Below are positions 28,918-39,185 of a stretch of 64,000 bases of DNA, in pieces. The notes under the pieces were generated by a model. That model saw only the letters and a list, made by a program, of their open reading frames with translations. It had not been told where the DNA came from and made no database searches. This stretch comes from Pseudomonadota bacterium. Its GTDB lineage: Bacteria > Pseudomonadota > Gammaproteobacteria > JAADHS01. The stretch lies in assembly GCA_021821045.1 (NCBI GenBank), contig JAKACW010000014.1, forward strand, positions 1 to 64,000. Direction: 5' to 3'. The translations under genes and the position numbers were made by a program. Positions within the stretch are counted from its first letter, which is position 1; the number at the start of each line of letters is the position of its first letter.

Positions 28918-28945
28918 GTGGGAGCGGATCCTTCCGCGATTCTTC
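28918..28945 (+). repeat. single REP element, loop type A variant
   Basis: Core GGAGCGGATCCTTCCGC with flanking GTG and GATTCTTC matches the A-type REP seen repeatedly downstream, with two loop changes. It lies between the CopD-like gene and the hydrolase, and is the first REP of the window. Confidence 0.8.
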
Positions 28946-28949
28946 ACCA

Positions 28950-29840
28950 TCAGCGTTGTACCGTGACCCCCGTCGCATGGCGACGCAGCCAACCCACGAT
29001 ACGTTTGACTAGAATCTCTTCCTGGCCGACGAACGCGGGATTCGCGCCGGGAACAACAATCTGTCGGTAGGCGATAAACCCCGTTTTGTCGTCGAAGGGC
29101 GATTGTGCCACAGCCGAGCGCTTGAATGGATCGATATTTTGATCGGCACGGGCGGCGGCGCCCGACTTTTTGGCCGCCAACGCCCGCGCCGCGGAGTCGG
29201 CACGCACGCCGGCCGCGGCCCGTTCGCCATAGAGGTCCAGGATCGGCAACGCAATCTTCTCGAGGTAGACCGCCGGCGTCAGGGTGGGCGCGGTGGCGGG
29301 AAAAGGCGCCATGTTGATGCCGATAAACGCATCGACGCCATGGCCCGGGCTGTTGGCAAGAAACGCGGCGGAGACTGTCGCGCCCAGGCCCACGCCGATC
29401 AACGCTACATTTTCGTAGCCTCTGGCGCCCAGATACTTCAGCGCACTCTCGAGCGCCTCGGCGGTGGCCTTCTGTAACGCATCCATATCCGCGGGAACAA
29501 CATTGCCCTGCAACGCCGGCGGACTTATCGATAGGGTTGTCCAGCCGACGGTCGGGAGTCCGTTGCGCAAGGGTGTGACGACTTCCGGCCAATCCGGATT
29601 CATTCCCAAGTCATGAACCACGACGGCGGCCCCCTGTTTCATACCCGTCTGCTCTTCCTTATATATGGCGGGTATTTTGCCGTCGGCTAGTTCCAACCAC
29701 ACCGCGACGCTTGGCGCCGCCACGTTTTCCAGAATGGACTCAATGGATTGGGTGCGCTGGGCGGCGGCCGGCGCGAGCCCGATCACCTGGTGCGCGCTGA
29801 CGAGCAGCGCGGCCACGACACTGAATTTTGTTCTTGCCAT
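28950..29840 (-). CDS. DUF3530-like secreted alpha/beta hydrolase
   Basis: Protein of 296 aa starting MARTKFSVVAALL, with a Sec signal peptide cleaved near PAAAQ. The alpha/beta-hydrolase character is suggested by the VVVHDLGMNPDW oxyanion-like strand and ENVALIGVGLGATVS. The nucleophile position is Gly-Val-Gly-Leu-Gly, lacking the usual serine, so catalytic activity is doubtful. This resembles DUF3530 proteins of gammaproteobacteria, whose function is not known. It is divergent from rpe. Confidence 0.7.
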   Translation of the reverse strand: MARTKFSVVAALLVSAHQVIGLAPAAAQRTQSIESILENVAAPSVAVWLELADGKIPAIYKEEQTGMKQGAAVVVHDLGMNPDWPEVVTPLRNGLPTVGWTTLSISPPALQGNVVPADMDALQKATAEALESALKYLGARGYENVALIGVGLGATVSAAFLANSPGHGVDAFIGINMAPFPATAPTLTPAVYLEKIALPILDLYGERAAAGVRADSAARALAAKKSGAAARADQNIDPFKRSAVAQSPFDDKTGFIAYRQIVVPGANPAFVGQEEILVKRIVGWLRRHATGVTVQR

Positions 29841-29976
29841 GGCGGCTTCGTAACGTCTCCGTGTTGGCCCTGTCAAGCGTCGAGCGCGCTGCCGAATGGT
29901 TGTAAATGCTCGTTTAGGATGAAATTTTGCCCAGAATCAGGTAAATTTTGCCGTTCCGTTTGGGGCGGGATCGTCA

Positions 29977-29994
29977 CACCTACAGGTGACACCT
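29977..29994. promoter_or_regulatory. triple CACCT/AGGTG half-site upstream of rpe
   Basis: Three alternating half-sites CACCT-AC-AGGTG-A-CACCT form two overlapping palindromes in the divergent region between the DUF3530 gene and rpe, about 26 bases before the rpe start. This looks like a regulator-binding site; no regulator is identified. Confidence 0.4.
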
Positions 29995-30020
29995 AATTAA
30001 GTTTAGCAGAGGGTTTTCGT

Positions 30021-30701
30021 ATGACTGATTACAAAATTGCGCCGTCGATCTTATCAGCCGACTTCGCGCGTCTGGGCGAAGAAGTCACCAACGTGCTGGA
30101 AGCAGGCGCCGACATCGTTCACTTCGATGTCATGGACAACCATTACGTGCCCAATCTGACCATCGGGCCGCTGGTGTGCGAAGCCCTCCGAAAGCACGGC
30201 ATCAAGGCGGACATCGATGTCCATTTGATGGTGAAGCCCGTCGATCGCATCATCCCGGACTTTGCCAAGGCCGGCGCGACTTACATTACGTTCCATCCCG
30301 AGGCGTCGGAGCACGTTGACCGTTCGTTGCAACTGATTCGCGACAGTGGCTGCAAATCCGGCCTGGTTTTCAATCCCGCCACGCCCCTCGATTATCTGAA
30401 GTATGTCATGGACAAAGTCGACATGATTCTTCTCATGTCCGTGAATCCTGGCTTCGGCGGCCAGAAGTTCATTCCCAATACGCTGCCGAAGCTTCGCGAG
30501 GCACGCCGCATGATCGATGAGAGCGGCCTGCCTATCCGGCTGGAAATCGACGGCGGCGTCAAGGTCGACAACATTCGCGAGATCGCCGAGGCGGGCGCGG
30601 ACACGTTCGTCGCCGGCTCGGCCATCTTCAATACGCCCGACTACAAGGCGACCGTAAACGCCATGCGGGCCGAGCTGGCCAAGGCCAAAGTCAAAAAATA
30701 A
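30021..30701 (+). CDS. rpe: Rpe, ribulose-phosphate 3-epimerase
   Basis: TIM-barrel epimerase interconverting ribulose-5-P and xylulose-5-P. Motifs are [32 protein letters not shown] (core [10 protein letters not shown]), [17 protein letters not shown] and the phosphate-binding EIDGGVK. The length of 226 aa is normal. It heads the rpe-gph-trpEGDC arrangement common in pseudomonads and relatives. Confidence 0.96.
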   Translation: MTDYKIAPSILSADFARLGEEVTNVLEAGADIVHFDVMDNHYVPNLTIGPLVCEALRKHGIKADIDVHLMVKPVDRIIPDFAKAGATYITFHPEASEHVDRSLQLIRDSGCKSGLVFNPATPLDYLKYVMDKVDMILLMSVNPGFGGQKFIPNTLPKLREARRMIDESGLPIRLEIDGGVKVDNIREIAEAGADTFVAGSAIFNTPDYKATVNAMRAELAKAKVKK

Positions 30702-30716
30702 CGTAACAGCATTTCG

Positions 30717-31388
30717 ATGAAACTACGTAAACCGAAAATGATCTTGATCGACCTGGACGGCACGCTGGTGGATAGCGTGCCGGACCTTCACTTTTGCGTC
30801 GATCGCACCATGGAGAGCATCGGGCGGGCCCCGTGGACGGAAGACCGCGTGCGCGACTGGGTGGGCAACGGCGTGGAACGCTTGGTCAAACGCGCTCTCG
30901 TCGGGCAATTGGACGGCGAGCCGTCGGAAGCGGACTTTAACCGGGCGCTGCCTATCTTCATGTCTTTCTATAAAGACAACGTGAGCAAGCGCAGCATGCT
31001 CTACCCGGGCGTCAAGGAAGGGTTGGCAAAGCTCAAGCAAATGGGTTTCCGCGTCTGCTGCGTCACGAACAAAGCGGCCGCGTTCACCGAGCCCTTGCTG
31101 AAGGATATGGGCATCTACGACACGTTCGAATTGATTGTCAGCGGCGACACCACGCCGAAGAAAAAACCCGATCCGATGCCGCTGCTGTATGCCGCTGAGA
31201 AATTCAACGCGGCGCCGGCCGATTGTTTGATGGTGGGAGACTCCTCCAACGACGTCACTGCGGCGCGGGCGGCGGGATTTCAAGTGGTGTGTTTGCCGTA
31301 TGGCTACAACCACGGCAAGGATATTCGCGACTCCAAGCCCGACGCGGTCATCGACACGCTGGCGGATTTGCCGGCATTGCTGGCCTAG
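30717..31388 (+). CDS. gph: Gph, phosphoglycolate phosphatase
   Basis: HAD-superfamily phosphatase that clears 2-phosphoglycolate. The nucleophile motif DLDGTLVDSVPDL, motif II in VTNKAA, the lysine in KKKPDPMPL and motif IV GDSSNDVTAARAAG are complete. Length 223 aa. It follows rpe by 15 bases and precedes trpE. Confidence 0.94.
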   Translation: MKLRKPKMILIDLDGTLVDSVPDLHFCVDRTMESIGRAPWTEDRVRDWVGNGVERLVKRALVGQLDGEPSEADFNRALPIFMSFYKDNVSKRSMLYPGVKEGLAKLKQMGFRVCCVTNKAAAFTEPLLKDMGIYDTFELIVSGDTTPKKKPDPMPLLYAAEKFNAAPADCLMVGDSSNDVTAARAAGFQVVCLPYGYNHGKDIRDSKPDAVIDTLADLPALLA

Positions 31389-31426
31389 GGTGAGAACAAG
31401 GGCGGGCGATCCGACAGTGTGCGCGC

Positions 31427-32941
31427 ATGGACAGTAAAACCTTCGGTCGTCTGGTCGCTCAGGGCTACAACCGCATTCCGCTCATGGCCGAAGTGTTGGC
31501 CGATTTGGATACGCCACTGAGCACTTATCTGAAGCTGGTGGACGAGCCTTACGGCTATCTATTGGAGTCGGTGCAAGGGGGCGAGAAGTGGGGCCGCTAT
31601 TCCATCATCGGTCTGGCTTGCCGCACCGTGGTGCGCGTGCGCGGACACGATATCGCCGTTGCCGTCGGCGGCAAGGTCGTGGAACAGGCGGTTGCCGAAG
31701 ATCCGCTGGCCTGGATCGAGTCGTTCCAGGCCCGCTATCGTGTGCCGGAATTGGCCGGACTGCCGCGCTTCACCGGCGGCTTGGTCGGGTATTTCGGTTA
31801 CGACACGATTCGCTACATCGAGCCGCGACTTGCCAAGACGCGTAAGCACGATACGTTGGATACGCCGGATATCACGCTCATGCTGTCGGAGGACGTCATC
31901 GTCTTCGACAACCTGCGCGGCAAGTTGTATGTCGTGATCCATGTCGATCCCGCGCAAGCGAATGCGTTGACCGATGGCTTGGCGCGACTCGCTTCCCGCG
32001 TCGAGCAGTTGCGCCAGGGGCGCATCATGCACCGATCTTCCGCCGTCCAGGCGACACCGGTGAACGAGGGTGACTTCGTGTCCGGCTTCAGCCAGAAGGA
32101 TTACCAGAACGCGGTCGAGAAAATAAAAGAGTACATTCTTGCCGGCGACGTCATGCAAGTCGTTTTGTCGCAGCGGCTGTCGACTCCCTTTACCGCGGCG
32201 CCGTTGGACTTATACCGCGCGCTGCGCAGCCTCAATCCGTCGCCGTACATGTTTTTTCTCGATTTCGAGGATTTCCAAGTGGTGGGTTCCTCGCCGGAAA
32301 TCCTGGTGCGTTTGGAAGACGGCATGGTTACGGTGCGCCCCATTGCCGGCACGCGGCCCCGCGGTGCGACGGAACAGGAAGATGTTGCCTTCGAGGAGGA
32401 TTTGTTGGCCGATCCGAAGGAACGGGCGGAACATCTCATGCTCATCGATCTTGGCCGCAACGATGTGGGCCGTGTTTGCGAAACCGGTAGTGTCAAAGTG
32501 ACCGAGCAAATGGTCATCGAGCGCTACTCCCACGTCATGCACATCGTCTCCAACGTCACCGGTCGTCTGAAGCCGGAAATGACGCCCCTCGATGTGCTGC
32601 GAGCGACCTTTCCCGCCGGAACATTGAGCGGCGCGCCGAAGATCCGCGCCATGGAAATCATCGACGAACTCGAGCCCGTCAAGCGCGGCGTTTACGGCGG
32701 CGCGGTGGGCTACATCGGCTGGCACGGCACCATGGACACGGCCATCGCGATCCGAACTTCGGTGATCAAGAACGGCCGTCTCCATATACAAGCCGGCGCC
32801 GGGATCGTGGCCGATTCGGTGCCGGAGAGCGAGTGGCAGGAAACCATGAACAAGGGCCGCGCCACTTTTCGCGCGGTGAGCATGGCGGTGCAAGGTCTCG
32901 ACCGTGAGCGTATCGTCAGCCCGTCGTCGGACGAGGATTGA
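31427..32941 (+). CDS. trpE: TrpE, anthranilate synthase component I
   Basis: Chorismate-using subunit of anthranilate synthase, 504 aa. The feedback-binding ESVQGG-type motif ([15 protein letters not shown]), the catalytic region [20 protein letters not shown] and [11 protein letters not shown] are present. No leader peptide with Trp codons is evident in the short gap after gph, so attenuation is not supported by the sequence. Confidence 0.95.
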   Translation: MDSKTFGRLVAQGYNRIPLMAEVLADLDTPLSTYLKLVDEPYGYLLESVQGGEKWGRYSIIGLACRTVVRVRGHDIAVAVGGKVVEQAVAEDPLAWIESFQARYRVPELAGLPRFTGGLVGYFGYDTIRYIEPRLAKTRKHDTLDTPDITLMLSEDVIVFDNLRGKLYVVIHVDPAQANALTDGLARLASRVEQLRQGRIMHRSSAVQATPVNEGDFVSGFSQKDYQNAVEKIKEYILAGDVMQVVLSQRLSTPFTAAPLDLYRALRSLNPSPYMFFLDFEDFQVVGSSPEILVRLEDGMVTVRPIAGTRPRGATEQEDVAFEEDLLADPKERAEHLMLIDLGRNDVGRVCETGSVKVTEQMVIERYSHVMHIVSNVTGRLKPEMTPLDVLRATFPAGTLSGAPKIRAMEIIDELEPVKRGVYGGAVGYIGWHGTMDTAIAIRTSVIKNGRLHIQAGAGIVADSVPESEWQETMNKGRATFRAVSMAVQGLDRERIVSPSSDED

Positions 32942-32948
32942 AACAACT

Positions 32949-33533
<585 letters not shown>

Positions 33534-33535
33534 TG

Positions 33536-34555
33536 ATGAACATACAAGAAGCGATAAAAGCCGTGGTCGAGAATCGCGATTTGACGCGGGAAGAGATGAC
33601 GCAAGTCATGCAAGCCGTCATGAGCGGCAACACCACCCAGGCGCAGATCGGCGGCTTCTTGGTCGGGTTGCGCATGAAGGGCGAAACCGTGGATGAGATT
33701 GCCGCCGCCGCCGCGGTGATGCGCTCGCTGGCCCAGCATGTCGACGTCGATGTGCCGGCGCTGGTGGACACTTGCGGTACCGGCGGCGATTCGTCGGGCA
33801 CGTTCAATATTTCGACCGCCAGCGCGTTTGTCGTCGCGGCGGCCGGGGGCCATGTGGCCAAGCACGGCAATCGAGCGGTATCGAGCAAATCGGGCAGCGC
33901 CGACGTGCTCGAAGCCGCCGGCGTGAATTTGGAACTGACACCGCAACAAGTGGCGCAATGCATCCGCGAGGTAGGCGTCGGTTTCATGTTCGCGCCGCTG
34001 CACCATGGCGCCATGAAGCATGCCATCGGTCCGCGTCGCGAGATGGGCGTGCGCACGATCTTCAACTTGCTTGGCCCGCTGACCAATCCGGCCGGTGCGC
34101 CAAACCAGGTCATCGGGGTGTTCTCCGACCAGTGGTTGAAGCCCATGGCCCAAGTGCTGGCCCAGTTGGGGAGTCGCCACGTTTTGGTGGTGCACGCGGG
34201 GGATGGGCTGGATGAAATCAGCATCGGCGCGCCGACCCGCATCGCCGAGCTTTTGAACGGCGAAGTCACCACGTTCGAGATCGCGCCGGAGAAATTCGGT
34301 ATGAAGCGGGCCGACCTCAAGCAAATCACCGCGCAAACGCCGCAAGAGAGTTTGGCGGTTATCAAACGGGTGCTCGGCGGCGAAGCGGGTCCGGCGCGGG
34401 ACATCGTGGCACTGAATTCCGGAGCGGCGATTTACGCCGCGGGCCTTGCGCCGTCGCTGGAAGCGGGCGTCGAAAAAGCGCAATCCGTTTTGGATAGCGG
34501 GGCGGCTTTAGCGAAACTCGATGCGTTGGTGAAGCTGACTTCCTCGTTTTCGTAG
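33536..34555 (+). CDS. trpD: TrpD, anthranilate phosphoribosyltransferase
   Basis: Transfers phosphoribose to anthranilate. The [18 protein letters not shown] motif, [15 protein letters not shown] and the [11 protein letters not shown] block are conserved. The track starts at a GTG overlapping the trpG stop; the ATG immediately after it is the more likely start (339 aa). The TAG stop is part of a REP element (GTAGGAGCGG). Confidence 0.94.
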   Translation: MNIQEAIKAVVENRDLTREEMTQVMQAVMSGNTTQAQIGGFLVGLRMKGETVDEIAAAAAVMRSLAQHVDVDVPALVDTCGTGGDSSGTFNISTASAFVVAAAGGHVAKHGNRAVSSKSGSADVLEAAGVNLELTPQQVAQCIREVGVGFMFAPLHHGAMKHAIGPRREMGVRTIFNLLGPLTNPAGAPNQVIGVFSDQWLKPMAQVLAQLGSRHVLVVHAGDGLDEISIGAPTRIAELLNGEVTTFEIAPEKFGMKRADLKQITAQTPQESLAVIKRVLGGEAGPARDIVALNSGAAIYAAGLAPSLEAGVEKAQSVLDSGAALAKLDALVKLTSSFS

Positions 34556-34678
34556 GAGCGGATTTATCCGCGATAAAGATCGGTGCGCCAGTGTCGTTGT
34601 GGGAGCGGATCATTCCGCGATGCTTCGCTCGAATTAACGCCGCCGCCGATTCGAATCGCGGTAGGAAACCGCTCCCAC
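34552..34678 (+). repeat. REP cluster in the trpD-trpC gap (one singlet, one A/B doublet)
   Basis: A singlet with core GGAGCGGATTTATCCGC begins on the trpD stop codon. It is followed by an A-type copy (from about 34599) and an inverted B-type copy (ending about 34678). The doublet arms are complementary over the flanks and could fold into one long hairpin between the two genes, perhaps modulating the trpD-trpC transcript. Confidence 0.88.
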
Positions 34679-34724
34679 AAATCATGCGCATTTTTTGCAG
34701 TTCGAACAGAGATCCTGAACCACT

Positions 34725-35519
34725 ATGTCCGACATTCTTCAAACCATCCTTGCCGAAAAGCAGCGCGAGCTGGCCGAGCGCTTACGCAACTGCTCGCTGG
34801 CGGCCATCACGGCGCGCGCCAAGGACGCCGATCCGCCGCGCGGTTTTCTTAGTGCGCTGCAGAATCGAGTCTCGGCGCGCCGTTCCGCCGTCATCGCCGA
34901 AGTGAAAAAGGCCTCGCCGAGCAAGGGCGTCTTGCGGCCGCAATTCGACCCAGTCGCTATCGCCGAGTCTTACGCCCGTCACGGCGCGGCGTGTCTGTCG
35001 GTGTTGACCGACGAAAAGTTTTTCCAGGGCGCGGACGCCTATCTGCAACAGGCGCGCGCCGCGTCGGGGCTGCCGGTGCTGCGCAAGGACTTCATCATCG
35101 ACACCTATCAGGTGGTGGAAGCGCGCGCTCTGGGGGCAGATTGTGTCCTGTTGATCGTTGCCGCCCTGGACGACGACCAATTGCACCGGTTTTACGATGC
35201 CGCCTGCGACCTGAACATGGATGTGCTGATCGAAGTCCACGATCGCGCCGAATTGGAGCGGGCGTTAGCGCTCAACCCGCCCATGATAGGAATCAACAAC
35301 CGCAATCTGCGCACCTTCAAAACCCGCTTGGAGACGACTTGGGAGTTGCTGGCATCAATTCCGAAAGGGACTCTCGTGGTCACCGAGAGCGGCATTCACA
35401 CACCTGACGATGTAAAGCGCATGCACGAGCACAACGTATTCACCTTCCTCGTCGGCGAAGCTTTCATGCGGGCCGACGATCCGGGGCAGGAACTGGCGCG
35501 ATTGTTCGGCGCCGATTGA
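34725..35519 (+). CDS. trpC: TrpC, indole-3-glycerol phosphate synthase
   Basis: TIM-barrel enzyme of tryptophan synthesis, 264 aa, without a fused TrpF domain. [53 protein letters not shown] and VVTESGI are all family motifs. It is separated from trpD by 169 bases filled with REPs, but is presumably still co-transcribed. trpFBA are not in the window. Confidence 0.95.
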   Translation: MSDILQTILAEKQRELAERLRNCSLAAITARAKDADPPRGFLSALQNRVSARRSAVIAEVKKASPSKGVLRPQFDPVAIAESYARHGAACLSVLTDEKFFQGADAYLQQARAASGLPVLRKDFIIDTYQVVEARALGADCVLLIVAALDDDQLHRFYDAACDLNMDVLIEVHDRAELERALALNPPMIGINNRNLRTFKTRLETTWELLASIPKGTLVVTESGIHTPDDVKRMHEHNVFTFLVGEAFMRADDPGQELARLFGAD

Positions 35520-35597
35520 CAGCCGCTTCGCAGTTTCTGCCCCGCATCCATAAACGTCTTGAGGTATCGTCGCTATCACGTTTGCGTTTGTGCGGCC

Positions 35598-35624
35598 AAA
35601 AAAAAGCCCCCGGGTTACGAGGGC
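35598..35624 (-). terminator. probable terminator of crp
   Basis: On the minus strand a GCCC...GGGC hairpin (GCCCTCGTAACCCGGGGGC) is followed by eight T residues, 25 bases past the crp stop. The stem is short and G-rich, so confidence is moderate. Confidence 0.55.
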
Positions 35625-35649
35625 AAGGAGGGGGGTAAAAATTCGAAAA

Positions 35650-36318
35650 CTATGCTTCAATGCCGCGCAGTTTGTCCCGATCGCCGAACACAACGATGGT
35701 CTTGCCTTTGACGTTGATCAAATTCTGCTGCTCGAGATTTTTGAGGACCCGGCCCACCATCTCGCGCGAACAACCCACGATGCGTCCCAGCTCCTGGCGG
35801 GTGATGCGGATCTGCATCCCCTCCGGATGAGTCATGGCATCGGGCTCTTTGCACAAGTCCTGCAGTGTGCCGGCGATGCGGCCGGTCACATCCATGAACG
35901 CCAGCCGGGTCACCGTGCCGCTGGTGCGGCGCAGACGGATCGCCATTTGACTGGCCAGCGCGAACAAAATGTCGGGATCTTCGCGCGCCAGACGGCGAAA
36001 CTTGGTGTAGCTGATTTCCGCGATTTCGCATTGCGAGCGGGCGCGAATCCAGGCGCTGCGGTTTTTCTCCTGCTGGAAAAGGCCCATTTCGCCAAAGAAA
36101 TCCCCGGCGTTCAGATAGGCCAAAACGATTTCACGGCCGCTATCGTCTTCGGCAAGCACGCTTACCGAGCCTTTAACGACGTAGTACAAAACATCCGGTG
36201 AGTCACCGGCGCAAATGATCACGGCCTTGGCCGGATAGCGTCGCTGGTGGCAGTGCGTGATGAAACGCTCAATGACCGGATTTTCTAAAACCTGAGGTTG
36301 TGTAGCTGTCCGCCCCAT
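35650..36318 (-). CDS. crp: Crp/Vfr-type cAMP receptor protein
   Basis: Global transcription regulator of 222 aa with an N-terminal cyclic-nucleotide domain ([10 protein letters not shown], then the RSAW segment holding the cAMP-contact Arg-Ser) and a C-terminal helix-turn-helix. The recognition region is [20 protein letters not shown] (core [11 protein letters not shown]). The sequence and neighbourhood (trpC, osmC, speD, coq7) match Vfr/Crp of pseudomonads. It is transcribed divergently from osmC. Confidence 0.93.
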   Translation of the reverse strand: MGRTATQPQVLENPVIERFITHCHQRRYPAKAVIICAGDSPDVLYYVVKGSVSVLAEDDSGREIVLAYLNAGDFFGEMGLFQQEKNRSAWIRARSQCEIAEISYTKFRRLAREDPDILFALASQMAIRLRRTSGTVTRLAFMDVTGRIAGTLQDLCKEPDAMTHPEGMQIRITRQELGRIVGCSREMVGRVLKNLEQQNLINVKGKTIVVFGDRDKLRGIEA

Positions 36319-36389
36319 AATGGTAAAGTCCTTTTGTGACCCCCCCGAATCTCCAACTACCTATGTGATCGGCAAACGCGCTGCATTGT

Positions 36390-36418
36390 TTAGACGCGGA
36401 CCAAGAAACTGTTATAAT
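36390..36418 (+). promoter_or_regulatory. promoter of the OsmC-like gene
   Basis: A perfect TATAAT lies 31 bases before the ATG, with TAGACG 17 bases upstream as a weak -35. The sequence TTATAATttGGCCCC recurs almost exactly in front of the next gene. Confidence 0.55.
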
Positions 36419-36449
36419 TTGGCCCCTTTTGCGTGGGGTCAAAACCGAT

Positions 36450-36878
36450 ATGAAAGCGCGGATCAAATGGGTCGAGAACGTTACCTTCGTCGCTGAGTCC
36501 AGCAGCGGACATGCTTTGGTCATTGACGGTCCACCGGATGCCGGCGGCAGAAACCTGGGCGTGCGGCCCATGGAAATGGTGTTGATGGGCATGGGCGCCT
36601 GCACGGCGTTCGACGTGGTGAGCATTTTGCGCAAGGCGCGCCAGGACATCGTCGATTGCGTGGCCGAACTTTCATCCGAGCGGGCTGCCGAAGTGCCGAA
36701 GGTGTTCACCAAGATTCACGTCCATTTCATCGTTAAGGGCAGGGGTTTAAAGTTGGAGGCGGTAGAGCGGGCAGTAAAATTGTCGGCGGAGAAATACTGT
36801 TCCGCATCCATCATGCTGGGCAAGACCGCGGACATCACCCACGACTTCGAGGTAGTGGACCTGAATGAAGTGCAATAA
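36450..36878 (+). CDS. OsmC-family (YhfA-like) protein
   Basis: A 142-aa OsmC/Ohr-superfamily protein of the YhfA branch, which often sits next to crp. PMEMVLMGMGACTAFDVV contains the first conserved cysteine and KYCSASIMLGKTADI the second; these two cysteines could form a peroxidatic pair. The function of YhfA itself is not established. The ATG of MKARIKWVEN was chosen over the track's GTG seven codons upstream. Confidence 0.88.
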   Translation: MKARIKWVENVTFVAESSSGHALVIDGPPDAGGRNLGVRPMEMVLMGMGACTAFDVVSILRKARQDIVDCVAELSSERAAEVPKVFTKIHVHFIVKGRGLKLEAVERAVKLSAEKYCSASIMLGKTADITHDFEVVDLNEVQ

Positions 36879-36903
36879 GGGTACCCCTGCCGGACGTTTG
36901 CCT

Positions 36904-36909
36904 TATAAT
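36904..36909 (+). promoter_or_regulatory. -10 element of the VOC gene
   Basis: TATAAT lies 45 bases before the ATG of the VOC protein, in the context TTATAATgtGGCCCC, the same layout as the osmC promoter 490 bases earlier. No good -35 is seen. Confidence 0.45.
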
Positions 36910-36953
36910 GTGGCCCCACCGGTGGGCGCTCGCGGCGGCCGAGGCGTGCGTCC

Positions 36954-37355
36954 ATGATCCCGGCCGGAATGCGCGGGTTGCGCCATGTGGCGCTGTATTG
37001 CGTTGATTTGGACGCGTGCGAGCGGTTTTACGTTGACTTGCTTGGCATGGCCGTGGAGTGGCGACCCGACGCGGATAATGTGTATCTAACCTCTGGTAGC
37101 GACAACTTGGCGCTGCACAGGGCGCCCGCGGATTTGATTGTTCAAGCGCCACAGCGCCTTGACCATATTGGATTTGTGTTGGCAACCCCGGCGGACGTCG
37201 ATAACTGGTACGCCTATTTGCAGCCCAAGGGGGTTGCGATGGTGAACCCGCCGAAGACGCACCGCGACGGGGCGCGTAGTTTTTACATGAAAGATCCGGA
37301 CGGCAACGTGGTGCAAATGATTTATCACCCGCCGATCTCGGGCAAAGAAGGGTAA
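36954..37355 (+). CDS. VOC (glyoxalase/bleomycin-resistance fold) protein
   Basis: A 133-aa vicinal-oxygen-chelate protein. The first half has LRHVALYCVDLDACERFY with a metal-type His. The second half has LDHIGFVLAT and the C-terminal YMKDPDGNVVQMIYH with an acidic residue and His. The ligand set (two His plus Glu/Gln) is only partly recognisable, and the substrate cannot be deduced. An ATG five codons in is an alternative start. Confidence 0.8.
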   Translation: MIPAGMRGLRHVALYCVDLDACERFYVDLLGMAVEWRPDADNVYLTSGSDNLALHRAPADLIVQAPQRLDHIGFVLATPADVDNWYAYLQPKGVAMVNPPKTHRDGARSFYMKDPDGNVVQMIYHPPISGKEG

Positions 37356-37425
37356 GTTGTTCTCGTAAGCGACGCGAGACAACCGGCGTTTTAACTCTCT
37401 TGATTCGGGGTTCTATGCGGTGACC

Positions 37426-38226
37426 ATGCTCAAGCCTCTCAAAAAACTCAAGCTGCACGGGTTCAACAATCTGACGAAGACCCTCAGCTTCAATATCTAC
37501 GATATTTGCTATGCCACCACGGAAACGGAGCGCCGCAAGTACATCGAGTACATCGACGAAGCGTATAACGCTGAGCGATTGACGCAGATTCTCACCGACG
37601 TGTCCAACATCATCGGCGCGACGATCCTTAACATCGCCCATCAGGATTACGATCCCCAGGGCGCCAGCGTGACCATGCTGATTTCCGAGGAACATGCTTC
37701 CGCGGAGATGATGAGCGAGTCGCACGCGCCCGGCCCGCTGCCCGATGCCGTGGTGGCGCACTTGGACAAGAGCCACTTGACCGTCCACACCTATCCGGAA
37801 AGCCACCCGGCGCAAGGTATCAGCACATTTCGGGCCGACATCGATGTGTCCACCTGCGGTCGCATTTCGCCGTTGCGCGCCTTGAACTATCTGATTCACA
37901 GCTTCGAGTCGGACATTGTCACCATGGACTATCGGGTGCGCGGCTTTACCCGCGACGTGAAAGGGCGCAAGCACTTCATCGACCACTCGATCACGTCCAT
38001 TCAAGACTTCATCGCCAACGATACGAAGCAGAAGTATCAGTTGATCGACGTTAACGTGTACCAGGAGAACATCTTTCACACCAAGATGATGTTGAAAGAG
38101 TTCAATTTGGATAACTACCTGTTTGGCGTGTCGAAGAAAGAATTGACCCGGCAAGAGGAAAAGCAGATCAGCGATCGCTTGTCGCGGGAAATGTCCGAGA
38201 TCTTCTACGGCCAGAATATGGGCTGA
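37426..38226 (+). CDS. speD: SpeD, S-adenosylmethionine decarboxylase proenzyme
   Basis: Enterobacterial-type AdoMet decarboxylase (266 aa) providing aminopropyl groups for spermidine. It is close to E. coli SpeD throughout: [24 protein letters not shown]-like [15 protein letters not shown], and the self-cleavage Lys-Ser in [14 protein letters not shown] that generates the pyruvoyl group. [11 protein letters not shown] and [13 protein letters not shown] also match. The track starts at a GTG two codons earlier; the ATG is preferred. Confidence 0.96.
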   Translation: MLKPLKKLKLHGFNNLTKTLSFNIYDICYATTETERRKYIEYIDEAYNAERLTQILTDVSNIIGATILNIAHQDYDPQGASVTMLISEEHASAEMMSESHAPGPLPDAVVAHLDKSHLTVHTYPESHPAQGISTFRADIDVSTCGRISPLRALNYLIHSFESDIVTMDYRVRGFTRDVKGRKHFIDHSITSIQDFIANDTKQKYQLIDVNVYQENIFHTKMMLKEFNLDNYLFGVSKKELTRQEEKQISDRLSREMSEIFYGQNMG

Positions 38227-38246
38227 CTTCTGCCTGGATGACGGTC

Positions 38247-38482
38247 GTGGGAGCGGATCATTCCGCGATTCTTGGCCCGACTTGTCACTTGCGCTGATTC
38301 AATCGCGGAATGATCCGCTCCCACAACGACAACTGAATGGTGTGGGAGCGGTTTCCTACCGCGATTCTTCGCCGAGTCTCTTCGCGGAATGATCCGCTCC
38401 CACAATGACAACTGAACGGTGTGGGAGCGGTTTCCTACCGCGATTCTTCGCCGAGTCCATTCGCGGAATGATCCGCTCCCAC
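38247..38482 (+). repeat. REP cluster: A/A doublet plus two tandem B/A doublets (79-bp period)
   Basis: Six REP halves fill the gap between speD and coq7. First comes an A-type pair in inverted orientation, then two consecutive B-forward/A-reverse doublets. The latter two are a 79-base tandem duplication differing at a few positions, including the spacer (CTCTT versus CCATT). All cores are GGAGCGGATCATTCCGC or GGAGCGGTTTCCTACCGC. The region separates two convergent genes. Confidence 0.92.
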
Positions 38483-38505
38483 AGTGATGGCCGGCTCGCA
38501 GTGCC

Positions 38506-39153
38506 TTAAATCCAATACGCCGTCTTGGTCATCACCATCGAAGTGATCGCCATGATTTTCTTCACCGGCGCCGGCAACTCCGCGGCGCCGGATTGCATGG
38601 CCGTCGTGGCGTGGTGGCTTTCGTCTTCCTTCATCTGAATCAGCACCGCACGGCTCTTGTCGTCGTCGGCGGGCAGTTTCGCCAAATGCTCTTCAAGATG
38701 TTTGATCACCTGGCGCTCGGTTTCGACGATAAAACCGAGACTCCATTTATCACCGACGGCGCCGGCCAGGGCGCCGATGGCGAAGGAGCCGGCATACCAC
38801 AGCGGATTGAGCAGGCTGGGACGGCTGTCCAGTTCAGTCAAGCGTTGTTCGCACCATACGAGATGGTCGTTCTCTTCCGCGGCGGCGCGCTGCATTTTTT
38901 CTCGCACCCCTTCTTCGCGGGCCGTCAGCGCTTGCCCCTGATACAGCGCCTGGGCGGAAACTTCGCCGGCGTGATTCACCCGCATCAGGCCCGCCGCATG
39001 TTTGGCTTGCCCGGCGTCCAAATTCGCGGCCTCGCGGTCCTCGGCCGGGCTCGGTCGTCCGGTGCCGAAAGGTTTGCCGGCGATGGTCGTCAGGGCGTCG
39101 TTTGCCAGATTCAGCAGACGGTCCAAGGGGGTGTAATGGCGTGCGGTGGTCAT
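38506..39153 (-). CDS. coq7: Coq7, demethoxyubiquinone hydroxylase
   Basis: Di-iron monooxygenase adding the last hydroxyl group in aerobic ubiquinone synthesis, 215 aa. Both EXXH repeats are visible: the ligands in MRVNHAGEVSAQALYQGQ and AAEENDHLVWCEQRL, and the second half in ETERQVIKHLEEHL and KEDESHHATTA. The ATG of MTTARHYTPL was chosen. It lies 32 bases downstream of the GlcF-like gene on the same strand. Confidence 0.94.
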   Translation of the reverse strand: MTTARHYTPLDRLLNLANDALTTIAGKPFGTGRPSPAEDREAANLDAGQAKHAAGLMRVNHAGEVSAQALYQGQALTAREEGVREKMQRAAAEENDHLVWCEQRLTELDSRPSLLNPLWYAGSFAIGALAGAVGDKWSLGFIVETERQVIKHLEEHLAKLPADDDKSRAVLIQMKEDESHHATTAMQSGAAELPAPVKKIMAITSMVMTKTAYWI

Positions 39154-39185
39154 AGGCGATACTCTAAACCGAGCGCGAATCCTGA

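Noticed and set aside
28408-29592. 394-aa minus-strand ORF joining the CopD-like gene to upstream sequence
   Set aside because: Only the C-terminal 152 residues match a family and have a proper start. The rest is the wrong frame of the DUF3530 gene plus a REP.
36835-38154. 439-aa minus-strand ORF across the VOC gene and speD
   Set aside because: It is an antisense shadow of the VOC and speD genes, whose family motifs are unmistakable. The antisense product has no recognisable domain.
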